In this document: in pieces, positions 6,672 to 14,410 of the stretch
How positions within the stretch are numbered: position 1 is the stretch's first letter
How the letters are laid out: the number at the start of each line of letters is the position of its first letter
DNA from: an uncultured Clostridia bacterium
Lineage (GTDB): Bacteria; Bacillota; Clostridia; Christensenellales; Aristaeellaceae
Reading direction: 5' to 3'
Length of the DNA stretch: 55,004 nt
NCBI GenBank assembly: GCA_934615235.1
Contig: CAKTTL010000005.1
Coordinates: 1 to 55,004 of the forward strand
Made by a program: the position numbers and the translations under genes
The notes under the pieces: generated by a model
Databases searched by the model: none
The model's input: the letters and a program-made list of their open reading frames with translations, nothing else
Told to the model about the DNA's origin: nothing

Positions 6672-9600
6672 GTGAGAAACGCCAGCGCTACTAAAGGAAA
6701 AACGACCCGACTGATCCTGATCGCACTCACGCTTTGCCTGTGCATGCTCGCGTCCTGCGCGTTTGCGGACGCTTACATGCCCGTTACGTCCGAGCCGCCG
6801 GCCGTGCCGGTGTACTGGCAGCTCACGCGCATCGACGTGGAGCCGCAGGTGCGCGCCAAGGGCGGCTTTACGGCCGAATATGAAGCGGAGGGCTTTGCCC
6901 TCGATCTTTCCGACCCGCTGATGGCCGAATCCATCTCCGAGGCCGGCGAGAGCGATCCGCTCGTTTCGCTGACCATCGAAAACAGCGCGCGCGCCCAGAA
7001 GCAGAGCTATGCCTGGACGCCGATGCCGGTTTACATGGAGCCCGGCGAACGTTACGCGATCGAGGTGCGCGGCGAATCCGTTGAGAGCACGGAGAAGCTC
7101 GATTCCATCCTGAGCGTGAACGAGCAGGGCGAGCAGGTGCTGCGCATCAGCGCGGGCGGCTATAACGGCATCGAAACGAGCGCCGTGTATGATCTTGCCC
7201 CGCTCAATACCAAAGAAATGGTCGTTTCCTTCGTCGTGCGCGATGTGAACGATATGTTCCGCCTGCGCGTGGCGTATACGTATACGCTGGCTGAGGGCGT
7301 GCGCCCCTATCCCACGCCCGTGCCGGGATTCGTCGCTACCGAAGCGCCCGAGGAGATTCCGTTCTTCTACGAGCCCGTCGAGGGCAAGGACGGCCTGTGG
7401 CGCGTGACCACCGCTCCGGAAGAATACCGCGCCTACGGCGTGATGTCCGGCGAAGGCCCGAACTTCTTCCCCGCCGATGAAAACGGCGAGGTCGTGATGA
7501 ACGAAACGCCCGTCACCCCCGAGCAGGATTACGATAACTTTGTCGCCGGCTTCGTGCCGTCCGCGGCGGAGAACGAGCCGGAAGGCTATACGAAGAACGA
7601 AAACGGCGTGTATTCCTTCGTCACCCGCGACGGGCAGACCGAATACCGCGCCTATGGCCGCGTCAACGGCGGCGAACCCGCGTTCTATCCCGCGGACGAG
7701 ACCGGCGCTGTCGCCGAGGATGCGCAGCCCGTCACCCCGGAAGAAGACTTTGAAACGTACCAGAAGGGCTTCGGCCATGCCGAGAAGCAGGACAGCGCCG
7801 CGCTCTACGATTACGCCGACGGCGTGTATTCCTTCACCGGCCGCGACGGCGAAACGCGCTACCGCGTGTACGGCCGCCTCGACGGCGCGGAACCCGCCTT
7901 TTACCCCGCGGATGAAACCGGCGCGATCGCCGCAGGCGCGCGGCCGGTGACCCCGGAGGAGGACTTCGAAGCGTACGTCAGGGGCTACGACGCCCGGCAG
8001 CCCGACGAGGTTCCCGCCATTTATCAGGCGCAGGAAAACGGCGTTTACGCCGTTGAAGACCGCGAGGGCAACAAGCTTTACCGCACCTACGGCGTGAAGG
8101 ACGGCCAGGCTCCCGCCTGGTATCCGTGCGACGAGAACGGCGACGTTCCCGGCGACGCGCAGCCGGTGACTGCGGACGAGGACTATGAAACCTTCTACAG
8201 GGGCTTCGAACCCGCCCGCGCCGACAATGCCCCGACGTACTATTTCTCCACGAAAACCCCGAGCGTGTTCATGTTCCAGGATAAGGACGGCAACACGCAG
8301 TACCGCGTTTACGGCAGCAAGGATCGCGCCGAGAACGCCTGGTATCCGTGCGACGAGACCGGCGCGGTCGCCGTGGACGCGCTGCCCGTACAGCCCGCGT
8401 CCGACCTGGCGAACATCCCCGCGCCCAAGTTCTGCCCGCAGGAGCCGCAGGACGTGCCCGCCTTCTATGAGCGCGGCGAAAACGGCGTTTACGCCGTCGA
8501 AGGCCGCGAGGGAGAGAAGCTCTACCGCGTCTACGGCGATTACGACGGGTATCTCTCCCACGGCGAAAACGTCTGGTATCCCTGCGATGAAAACGGCGCG
8601 GTCGCCGAAGACGCGCAGCCCATCGATCCCGACGAGGATTTCAGCGCCTTCGCCGCGGGCTTTACCGCTCGCGAGCCCGAACAGGTGCCCGCCTATTACG
8701 AGCGCGGCGAGAACGGCGTTTACGCCGTCAAAAACCGCCAGGGCGGCAAGGAATACCGCGTTTACGGCCGCGTGAACGGTCAGCCCGCCGCCTGGCACGC
8801 CGCCGATGAGAAGGGCAATATTCTGGACGCGCAGAGCGCGCCCGTGGAGCCTTACGACGATTTTGTGGCCCATGTGCAGGGCTTTGAGCGCGAAGAACCG
8901 GAAACGACGCCCGCGCATTACGAAAAGACGGAAAACGGCCTGTATGCGTTTAAGAACGCGCAGGGCGAGACAGAATACCGCGCTTACGGCAGCAAGGATC
9001 GCGGCGGGGCGAACTGGTACGCCGTAGACGAGGAAGGCAAGCTGATTGCCGAGGACGCGCAGCCGGTGAACCCGGACGAGGAAGAAGCGTTCGTCACGGA
9101 AGAGCCGACCGCCGAACCCACCGAGGCCGCCGTCCCCGCGATGACGCTGACGACCGCAACGGCGGAACCGACAACGGAAGCGGTCGTGACGGAAGCGCCC
9201 GCAACGGAAGTACCCGTAACGGAAGCCCCGGCGACACAGGAACCCGTAACGCAGGCTCCCGCGACACAGGAGCCCGTAACGCAGGCTCCCGCGACACAGG
9301 AGCCCGTAACGGAAGCGCCCGTAACACAGGTCCCGGCGACGCAAACGCCCGTAACGCAAGCCCCGGCGACGCAGGAACCCGTAAGGAAAGCGCCCGCGAC
9401 GCAGGAATCCGTAACGGAAGCTCCGACGATGCAAGCGGTTATAACCGAAGCGCCTGCAACGAGCGCTGCCACGGAAGCGCCCACCGCGGAACCGACCGAG
9501 GCGGTCACCGAAGTGCCTGCGACGAGCGCTGCCACGGAAGCGCCCACCGCTGAGCCGACCGAGGCGGTCACCGAAGCGCCTGCGACGAGCGCTGTCACGG

Positions 9601-9851
9601 AAGCGCCCACCGCGGAACCGACCGAGGCGGTCACCGAAGCGCCTGCGACGAGCGTTGTCACGGAAGCGCCCACCGCGGAACCGACCGAGGCGGTCACCGA
9701 AGCGCCTGCGACCGAGGAACCTACCGCCGAACCGACGGCTGAGCCGAAGGACGAAAGCAAGTCTTCGAGCTGGTGGATCGCGCTGGTTGCCGCAGTGCTC
9801 GCGGTTGCGGGCGGCGGAACGGCCATTGCTACGAAGAAAAAGAAGAAATAA
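6672..9851 (+). CDS. Large repetitive surface protein with Thr/Pro/Glu-rich stalk and C-terminal membrane anchor
   Basis: A 1059-residue secreted, membrane-anchored protein. A signal peptide (basic start, then LILIALTLCLCMLASCAFA) ends near residue 33. A unique region runs to about 220. It is followed by eight tandem repeats of about 72 residues (about 224-810) built around Y-x-x-x-E-N-G-V-Y, Y-R-V/A-Y-G, W/F-Y-P-A/C-D-E and Q-P-V-x-P-x-E-D-F. Next is a low-complexity stalk of TEAPATQEP-like units (810-1020), then SSSWWIALVAAVLAVAGGG and a KKKKK end. This resembles a sortase tail, but no LPxTG-like motif is present, so it is probably a plain membrane anchor. GTG start with GAGGAGG upstream. 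The function is unknown; adhesion or wall spanning are guesses. Confidence 0.88.
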   Translation: MRNASATKGKTTRLILIALTLCLCMLASCAFADAYMPVTSEPPAVPVYWQLTRIDVEPQVRAKGGFTAEYEAEGFALDLSDPLMAESISEAGESDPLVSLTIENSARAQKQSYAWTPMPVYMEPGERYAIEVRGESVESTEKLDSILSVNEQGEQVLRISAGGYNGIETSAVYDLAPLNTKEMVVSFVVRDVNDMFRLRVAYTYTLAEGVRPYPTPVPGFVATEAPEEIPFFYEPVEGKDGLWRVTTAPEEYRAYGVMSGEGPNFFPADENGEVVMNETPVTPEQDYDNFVAGFVPSAAENEPEGYTKNENGVYSFVTRDGQTEYRAYGRVNGGEPAFYPADETGAVAEDAQPVTPEEDFETYQKGFGHAEKQDSAALYDYADGVYSFTGRDGETRYRVYGRLDGAEPAFYPADETGAIAAGARPVTPEEDFEAYVRGYDARQPDEVPAIYQAQENGVYAVEDREGNKLYRTYGVKDGQAPAWYPCDENGDVPGDAQPVTADEDYETFYRGFEPARADNAPTYYFSTKTPSVFMFQDKDGNTQYRVYGSKDRAENAWYPCDETGAVAVDALPVQPASDLANIPAPKFCPQEPQDVPAFYERGENGVYAVEGREGEKLYRVYGDYDGYLSHGENVWYPCDENGAVAEDAQPIDPDEDFSAFAAGFTAREPEQVPAYYERGENGVYAVKNRQGGKEYRVYGRVNGQPAAWHAADEKGNILDAQSAPVEPYDDFVAHVQGFEREEPETTPAHYEKTENGLYAFKNAQGETEYRAYGSKDRGGANWYAVDEEGKLIAEDAQPVNPDEEEAFVTEEPTAEPTEAAVPAMTLTTATAEPTTEAVVTEAPATEVPVTEAPATQEPVTQAPATQEPVTQAPATQEPVTEAPVTQVPATQTPVTQAPATQEPVRKAPATQESVTEAPTMQAVITEAPATSAATEAPTAEPTEAVTEVPATSAATEAPTAEPTEAVTEAPATSAVTEAPTAEPTEAVTEAPATSVVTEAPTAEPTEAVTEAPATEEPTAEPTAEPKDESKSSSWWIALVAAVLAVAGGGTAIATKKKKK
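7340..9099 (+). repeat. Eight tandem repeats of about 215 bp encoding 72-residue modules
   Basis: The eight modules keep their ENGVY, YR-YG and DE-G motifs but differ enough in sequence that recent tandem expansion is unlikely. The fifth is the most divergent: it lacks the E-D-F segment and reads ASDLANIPAPKF instead. Confidence 0.85.
9468..9719 (+). repeat. Four near-perfect 63-bp tandem repeats in the stalk
   Basis: Four copies of a 63-bp unit starting at 9468, 9531, 9594 and 9657 encode ATEAPTAEPTEAVTE-like 21-residue units. They differ by only a few bases, so this part of the stalk is a recent expansion and probably varies in length between strains. Confidence 0.9.
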
Positions 9852-9865
9852 AGCCCTGTAAAGAG

Positions 9866-9909
9866 AAACCCGCGGCGCAACCGAAAGGCAGACACCGCGG
9901 GTTTTGCGT
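9866..9909 (+). terminator. Terminator of the surface protein gene
   Basis: AAACCCGCGG (9866-9875) pairs with CCGCGGGTTT (9895-9904), followed by TTTTGCGTT, 15 bases after the stop codon. Confidence 0.8.
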
Positions 9910-9936
9910 TATGAAGATCAGAATAGCGCGCTGTGG

Positions 9937-9978
9937 AAAAGCGGATTTGCAGCCCGGCCGGGAGGCAAATCCGCTTTT
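9937..9978. repeat. Inverted repeat with A/T-flanked stem, also found at 47768
   Basis: AAAAGCGGATTTGC (9937-9950) pairs with GCAAATCCGCTTTT (9965-9978). Because one arm begins with A and the other ends with T, it could stop transcription from either direction between the converging genes here. A close relative follows radC at 47768-47813. Confidence 0.7.
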
Positions 9979-10082
9979 GCGGCTATCCTCCCGCTTTTTC
10001 TCCGTTCGCGCGTTTCACAATACGTATCGATGAAACGAAAACGCGGCGTGCCGGACGACACGGCCGCCAAACGGACAGCAAT

Positions 10083-10159
10083 GCGGCTTTCTTCGAAGAG
10101 GGGGGGCCGGGGGAGGAACCTTCTTTCTCCAGAAAGAAGGTTCCTCCCCCGGAAAAAAA
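10083..10159 (+). repeat. Modular hairpin repeat, copy A
   Basis: GCGGCTTTCTT (10083-10093), a G-rich spacer, then a perfect 46-bp palindrome (10107-10152) centred on TTCTTTCTCCAGAAAGAA with CCGGGGGAGGAACC arms, and an A-run (10153-10159). It lies between converging genes. The stem is not followed by a T-run on either strand. Confidence 0.88.
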
Positions 10160-10186
10160 CTCCCGTCCCCCGTTTCCCGTTCTCCG

Positions 10187-11176
10187 TCAGCAGATTCGAA
10201 CCAGCATCGTTTTCTGGTCGTCGAGCTCCACCTTGCACAGGCCGTCCTTTTCCAGCAGTTTGAGCAGATCGGAGAAGCGCTTGCAGCCGAGCGAACGCTC
10301 GTTGAAGCCGGGGTAATCGTTCTGGATCGCGCCCTTGAGGATGGACGGGTTCACGCAGTCGAAGCCAGCTTCCTTGAAGCTCTTGAGCTGCGCGGTGAAG
10401 ATGTCGATGAAGTTGTCCTTCGTGATTTCCTGCTTGGGCGCGGCTTCTTCTTCCGCGTCGCGGCGAAGGGAAACGACGAGGTTGTAGTTGTCGTTGGTGA
10501 GATGGATGGTGCCGAATTTCTTTTCGATATGCGCCAGCAGCTTTCCAAAGGACGGGAAGCCGAACGCCTGCTCGTTGAAATCCGGGCGCAGGCGCAGGAG
10601 CGTGCCCTTGAGCTCGGACGCGTACAGCTCGTCCTCTTCCGCATCCTCGATGATCGTCTCGACCATCTTGGCCAGATCCTGATCGTTGAGCGGTTCTTCG
10701 GCGCTCTGCTTGGTTTCCTTCTTCTTTTTCTGCTTGCTCACGTTCTCCAGGAACATGAACTCGTTGCAGGCGTTGATGAAGATATTGCTGGCAACCTCCG
10801 AGCGGGAGATGCCCAGCACGAACTTGCCCATCGTTTTGAGCTTGCCGACGAGCGGCGTATAATCGCTGTCGCCGGAAACGATGCAGAAGCTGTCAATCAG
10901 CTCGTTCGTATAGGCGATTTCCAGCGCGTCGATGACGAGCTGAATATCGAGGTTGTTCTTCTGATGATGGCCGAAGCGGAGCGACGGCACGACGGAGAAC
11001 GTATTGGAAAGGAGAAGCTCCTTCAGGGACGAATAGCGGTCGGTAAAGCCGTACACGCGGCCGAGCAGAATGTCGCCGCGAATTTTGACGCGCTCAATGA
11101 TATGGCTGAGCATTTCAGCCTTTGCGCCGCAGTTTTCCAGGTCTACCAGAATCGCATAATGCGAAGTTGCACTCAT
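10187..11176 (-). CDS. NYN-domain protein with two LOTUS (OST-HTH) domains
   Basis: A 329-residue protein with an N-terminal NYN (PIN-like) nuclease domain. Acidic residues D12, D77, D103 and D105 are visible in LVDLENC, NNLDIQ and VSGDSDYTP. It is followed by two LOTUS/OST-HTH domains at about 166-236 and 255-329. LOTUS domains bind RNA, often G-rich or structured RNA, and NYN-LOTUS proteins are thought to be RNA-processing nucleases. A lysine/glutamate-rich linker (147-160) separates the halves. The ATG has AAGGA ten bases upstream. It follows the second capA-like gene by 25 bases and is probably cotranscribed. Its RNA targets are unknown. Confidence 0.88.
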   Translation of the reverse strand: MSATSHYAILVDLENCGAKAEMLSHIIERVKIRGDILLGRVYGFTDRYSSLKELLLSNTFSVVPSLRFGHHQKNNLDIQLVIDALEIAYTNELIDSFCIVSGDSDYTPLVGKLKTMGKFVLGISRSEVASNIFINACNEFMFLENVSKQKKKKETKQSAEEPLNDQDLAKMVETIIEDAEEDELYASELKGTLLRLRPDFNEQAFGFPSFGKLLAHIEKKFGTIHLTNDNYNLVVSLRRDAEEEAAPKQEITKDNFIDIFTAQLKSFKEAGFDCVNPSILKGAIQNDYPGFNERSLGCKRFSDLLKLLEKDGLCKVELDDQKTMLVRIC

Positions 11177-11201
11177 ATTGAATAAATCCTTTTCTTGTTG
11201 A

Positions 11202-12305
11202 TCAGTCCGGGTTGACGAAGCCGTCCATATTGCTGGAACGGTTGAGAATCTTTTTGAGAATGGACGCCGCCGTGTCGCCCCCGGCCAGAACGGGGCGATA
11301 GTCGGTGTCGGTTTTCTGTTCGGTCAAAAGCGCGGGGATGATCTTCAGCTGCGGGCCTTCGACGCTGCCGTCTTCATTTACGGTGAAGGTCAGCTGGGCG
11401 AGGTAGGTGCTGCGATCGTCCGGGTCGACGTTGCCGCCGAAAACAAGGTTGCCAAGGCTGTAGAGAATGTAGGTATCCTCATACTTTTCAATGCCCTGAA
11501 TCACGTGCGGGTGATGGCCGATCACCGCGTCCGCTCCGGCCTTGATCGCCGCGCGGCCGATGCGCCGCTGATCGCCGTTAAAATCGTAACTGTATTCGCT
11601 GCCCCAGTGGAAGATGGCCAGCACGATCTGGCAGCCTTCGGCGCGAAGCGCCTTTACGTCCGCGGAAATATCGCGCTTGCCGTTTTGATAGGGGAACGTG
11701 TTGCCGATCAGGCCGATTTTTACGCCGCGGGTTTCGTAAATCGCCGTCTTTCCCTGCGCGCAGTAGGTTACGCCCGCCGCCTCCAGCGCGGCGACGGTGT
11801 CTTTCTTGCCCTGCTCGCCGTAGTCGGCGTAGTGGTTGTTCGCCAGGTTCACGGCCTCCACAGACGCGCCGGCGAGCATGCCCGCGTACGCCGTCGGACC
11901 CTTGAAGTTGAATTTCTTTTCCTTCTTGCCCGTCGCGTCCGTCAGCGGGCCTTCGAGGTTGACGAAGGTCAGGTCGTCCGAAGCGAAAAGCGCGCGCAGG
12001 CCGGAGAACGGCCAGTCGACGCCCTTTTGCGCGACGATCGTGTCGAACCCCTTCGGGCTTTCGTGCTGCGTTTCGGTGCAGCCCAGCGTGCAGTCTCCGC
12101 CGACGGTGATGATAATCTCCTTCGGCCAGGGATCGTTCGCCGGGTCGACGCGCGGGGCGGCGGGCGTCTCTTCCGCGCCCTGCGCGGGAGACAGAACGCC
12201 GTTTTCAAACGTGATCGGCGCATCCACATCTTCCCACGTATCGCCCGCAAGCGCGCCAAGCGGCAGCATCAGCGCCGCCAGCAGCAGACAGATCATTCGC
12301 TTCAT
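11202..12305 (-). CDS. CapA-family secreted metallophosphatase-like protein
   Basis: A 367-residue CapA/PgsA-like protein of the metallophosphatase fold, with a signal peptide (MKRMICLLLAALMLPLGALA). Conserved segments are VGGDCTLG, VNLEGPLTD, LANNHYADYG, FHWGSEY, IGHHPHVIQGIEKY and YSLGNLVFG. In poly-gamma-glutamate systems CapA relatives take part in polymer handling at the membrane, but many Bacillota homologues lie outside such operons, as here, where no capB or capC is present. GGAGGG precedes the ATG by seven bases. It is the second of two CapA genes in tandem, 17 bases apart. Confidence 0.88.
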   Translation of the reverse strand: MKRMICLLLAALMLPLGALAGDTWEDVDAPITFENGVLSPAQGAEETPAAPRVDPANDPWPKEIIITVGGDCTLGCTETQHESPKGFDTIVAQKGVDWPFSGLRALFASDDLTFVNLEGPLTDATGKKEKKFNFKGPTAYAGMLAGASVEAVNLANNHYADYGEQGKKDTVAALEAAGVTYCAQGKTAIYETRGVKIGLIGNTFPYQNGKRDISADVKALRAEGCQIVLAIFHWGSEYSYDFNGDQRRIGRAAIKAGADAVIGHHPHVIQGIEKYEDTYILYSLGNLVFGGNVDPDDRSTYLAQLTFTVNEDGSVEGPQLKIIPALLTEQKTDTDYRPVLAGGDTAASILKKILNRSSNMDGFVNPD

Positions 12306-12322
12306 CGTTTTCCCTCCGGCCG

Positions 12323-13438
12323 TCAGTCCCATTGCGTGGGGTAGCTCTCTACCGCAAATTCCAGCCCCTTGCCGTTTTCGAGCATTCGGTCGATCACGCG
12401 CTGCGCGGCTTCGCTCCCTTCCGCAAAGGGCGTGGCGGCGAAGTCGTTCTCGCCGCTCTGCTTGCCCGAAGCCGCCGTCACAGACGAAATGCTGCACGGA
12501 ATCACGCGGAAACCGCCGTCCGTCACGCCGTCGTCCGAGACGATCAGCTTCTGCTGGAAGATAAAGGTGTCCATATCCCGGGGCTTGGAATTGCCCGAGA
12601 ATACGAAATTGCCCAGCGAATAAACGATGTACTTGCCCTTGTAGCATTCGATGGGGTTGATGCGGTGGCTGTGGTGGCCGAGCACCAGGTCCGCGCCGGA
12701 ATCGACCGCCAGGCGGCCCAGCGCAATCTGCCGCTCATGCGGCGCGTAGTCCAGCTCGTTTCCCCAGTGGAAGGAGACGATCACTACGTCATGGGCGGCT
12801 TTCGCCGCGGCCACATCCTGCGGCATTTCCTCGTTCAGACGCTCGTAGGCGTTGTTGAACGTCTGATACGCCAGCAAAGCGATGGAAACCCCGTCCGCCT
12901 CGAAAACGCCCATGCTGTCCTCCGAGGCGTGGACGATGCCCGCCGCGTCCAGCGCGGCGATCGTATCGTCGTAGCCCGTCTGGCCAAAGTCCATCACATG
13001 GTTGTTTTCCAGCGCGACGGCTTCCACCGAGCCTTCCGTCAGCGCCTGGACATGCTCCGGCGGCGCGCGGAAGAGGAAGTCGTTCCCCTGCTTGCTGCCC
13101 GGTACCTTCGTGCTGTTCGTCAGCACGCCCTCAAAGTTGACGAGCGTCAGGTCGTCCTGCGAGAAGATGTCGCGCACGTTTGCGAAAAAATACGACAGAT
13201 CGCCGCCGTGCGCCGCGAGCGCCTTGGTGTAGATGTTCGAAGCCGGGTTGCCTTTCATGTTGCCGCCCAGCGTGACATCTCCCGTCGCGGAGATCAGGAT
13301 TTCGCGGCTCTGCCGCACGGTCGTCCCCGCCGACGAAAAGTCGTATACGACGTCCACGTCTCTGTCCTCAAACTCGACCGCGCACGCCGTCGCGCAGAAA
13401 AGCATCAAGCATACCCAGACGGCCAAAACCTTCTTCAT
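12323..13438 (-). CDS. CapA-family secreted metallophosphatase-like protein, upstream paralogue
   Basis: A 371-residue paralogue of the next gene, with a signal peptide (KKVLAVWVCLMLFCATACA) and the same landmarks: ATGDVTLGG, LVNFEGVLTN, ENNHVMDFG, SFHWGNE, GHHSHRINPIECY and YSLGNFVFSG. The ATG at 13438 is preferred; a TTG one codon upstream sits slightly closer to the GGAG site. The promoter at 13473-13501 places it first in a three-gene unit with the second CapA protein and the NYN-LOTUS protein. Divergence between the two CapA proteins is large, so the duplication is not recent. Confidence 0.88.
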   Translation of the reverse strand: MKKVLAVWVCLMLFCATACAVEFEDRDVDVVYDFSSAGTTVRQSREILISATGDVTLGGNMKGNPASNIYTKALAAHGGDLSYFFANVRDIFSQDDLTLVNFEGVLTNSTKVPGSKQGNDFLFRAPPEHVQALTEGSVEAVALENNHVMDFGQTGYDDTIAALDAAGIVHASEDSMGVFEADGVSIALLAYQTFNNAYERLNEEMPQDVAAAKAAHDVVIVSFHWGNELDYAPHERQIALGRLAVDSGADLVLGHHSHRINPIECYKGKYIVYSLGNFVFSGNSKPRDMDTFIFQQKLIVSDDGVTDGGFRVIPCSISSVTAASGKQSGENDFAATPFAEGSEAAQRVIDRMLENGKGLEFAVESYPTQWD

Positions 13439-13472
13439 CAACAGGCAAACGCTCCTTCACTTTGATCACCCT

Positions 13473-13501
13473 ATTTTACCATCGAACCACGGACGTGGCA
13501 A
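13473..13501 (-). promoter_or_regulatory. Promoter of the CapA-CapA-NYN unit
   Basis: On the minus strand TTGCCA (13501-13496) and TAAAAT (13478-13473) with a 17-base spacer, 35 bases before the first ATG. Confidence 0.7.
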
Positions 13502-13554
13502 GGAAAATGTGAAAAAAGAGTTAAGGAACGTAATATTTGGGGGCGGAGAGTTTT

Positions 13555-13658
13555 GCAGGGGGGAACCTTTCTTTCTGCGAAAGAAAGGTCCCCCCTGCAC
13601 CCCCCTCCCAAGAAAGCCACTTACGCCGTCCGCCCCTCGGAGGGAGGGGCGGACGGCG
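13555..13658 (-). repeat. Modular hairpin repeat, copy B
   Basis: Read on the minus strand: a GCCGTCCGCCCCTC hairpin (13658-13624), a variant of the GCGGCTTTCTT tag (GTGGCTTTCTT), then the core hairpin (13598-13555) with a CTTTCTTTC stem and GCAGGGGGG/CCCCCCTGC arms. It lies downstream of the XRE gene and upstream of the CapA promoter. Confidence 0.85.
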
Positions 13659-13673
13659 TTGAGATAGGGAGCG

Positions 13674-14123
13674 TTATGATTCTTTTTTGCGCCAGTGGTT
13701 TAATTTCGGGAGCTGGGTTTCGAGGTAAGCGCGCACCTGTTCGGGCGGCCATTGCTCGTTGGACATATGTCCGGCGAGAAAATCGATGAGCTGCGGAAGG
13801 CTTGAATAGGTGAAATTGCCGCCGTCATAACACCATTTGCAATATTCCTCGTTGAACGCGCCGTCCGGTTCGCGGCTCAGCGTCGAATCGTCGAGCGGCA
13901 TGCCGCAGCACTGGCAGATCAGCCTGCGCGGCGAGCCGAGCAGCGTATTGATCGAAACGTCGAACAGCTGCGAGAGCAGCTTCAGCGTGTCCGTGTTCGG
14001 CACGGTCTCTCCGTTTTCCCAGCGCGATACTGCCTGCCGGGTTACAAATACCTTCTCCGCCAGTTCTTCCTGCGAAAGACCGTTCTTTGTTCTCAGCTCC
14101 AGGATAACATCTTTCGTTTCCAT
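13674..14123 (-). CDS. XRE-family regulator with C-terminal zinc-ribbon domain
   Basis: A 149-residue protein with an XRE helix-turn-helix (residues 6-62, LSQEELAEKVFVTRQAVSRW). After it comes a putative zinc-ribbon region with C-x-C-C at about 71-74 (ICQCCGMPL) and CKWC near 98, followed by an alpha-helical tail typical of the small cysteine-containing domain fused to XRE regulators in Bacillota. It may sense metal or redox state; the target genes are unknown. The ribosome site is weak (AAAGG 14 bases upstream), but no other in-frame start exists. It has its own promoter. Confidence 0.85.
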   Translation of the reverse strand: METKDVILELRTKNGLSQEELAEKVFVTRQAVSRWENGETVPNTDTLKLLSQLFDVSINTLLGSPRRLICQCCGMPLDDSTLSREPDGAFNEEYCKWCYDGGNFTYSSLPQLIDFLAGHMSNEQWPPEQVRAYLETQLPKLNHWRKKES

Positions 14124-14153
14124 ATATGATATGCACCGCCTTTCATTTATACT

Positions 14154-14183
14154 ATTATACCCTCGCTCCTCGTCTCATGACAA
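14154..14183 (-). promoter_or_regulatory. Promoter of the XRE/zinc-ribbon gene
   Basis: On the minus strand TTGTCA (14183-14178) and TATAAT (14159-14154) with an 18-base spacer, 30 bases before the ATG. Confidence 0.7.
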
Positions 14184-14229
14184 GCAACGCGCTGTTTCCC
14201 CTGTGCCGCCCGCCCCCTCCGTTAACCAA

Positions 14230-14335
14230 CGCCGCCCGCCCCTCCCTTTGAGGGGCGGACGGCGTAAAGCGGCTTTCTTCGAAAAGGGGTCCAGGGGGAA
14301 AACCTTCTTTCGCAGAAAGAAGGTTTTCCCCCTGG
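14230..14335 (+). repeat. Modular hairpin repeat, copy C
   Basis: A GC-rich first hairpin (14230-14264), the GCGGCTTTCTT tag (14269-14279) and a core hairpin (14291-14335) with CCAGGGGGAAAACC arms around CTTCTTTC/GAAAGAAG. It ends one base before the Spo0A-like box upstream of spoIIE. Confidence 0.88.
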
Positions 14336-14342
14336 TGTCGAA
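14336..14342 (+). promoter_or_regulatory. Spo0A-box-like sequence upstream of spoIIE
   Basis: TGTCGAA matches the Spo0A box exactly and lies 69 bases before the spoIIE start. A TATACT -10-like box is at 14395-14400. In Bacillus, spoIIE is activated by Spo0A from a sigma-A promoter with an unusually long spacer. Seven bases alone are weak evidence. Confidence 0.4.
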
Positions 14343-14410
14343 CGTCTCCCCTTTTTCGCGGCGTTTTTCGCCGGAGCGAGCCGTATACGGGGTTTATACT
14401 TTACGCCATA

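Noticed and set aside
6552..9434. A 960-codon open frame on the minus strand, opposite the surface protein gene
   Set aside because: It is the complement of the repetitive coding frame; its product is an Arg/Gly/Tyr-rich periodic chain with no start signals, created by the repeats and GC bias of the real gene.
9760..9851. Sortase anchoring of the surface protein
   Set aside because: The helix and poly-lysine tail look like a sortase signal, but no LPxTG or similar pentapeptide precedes them.
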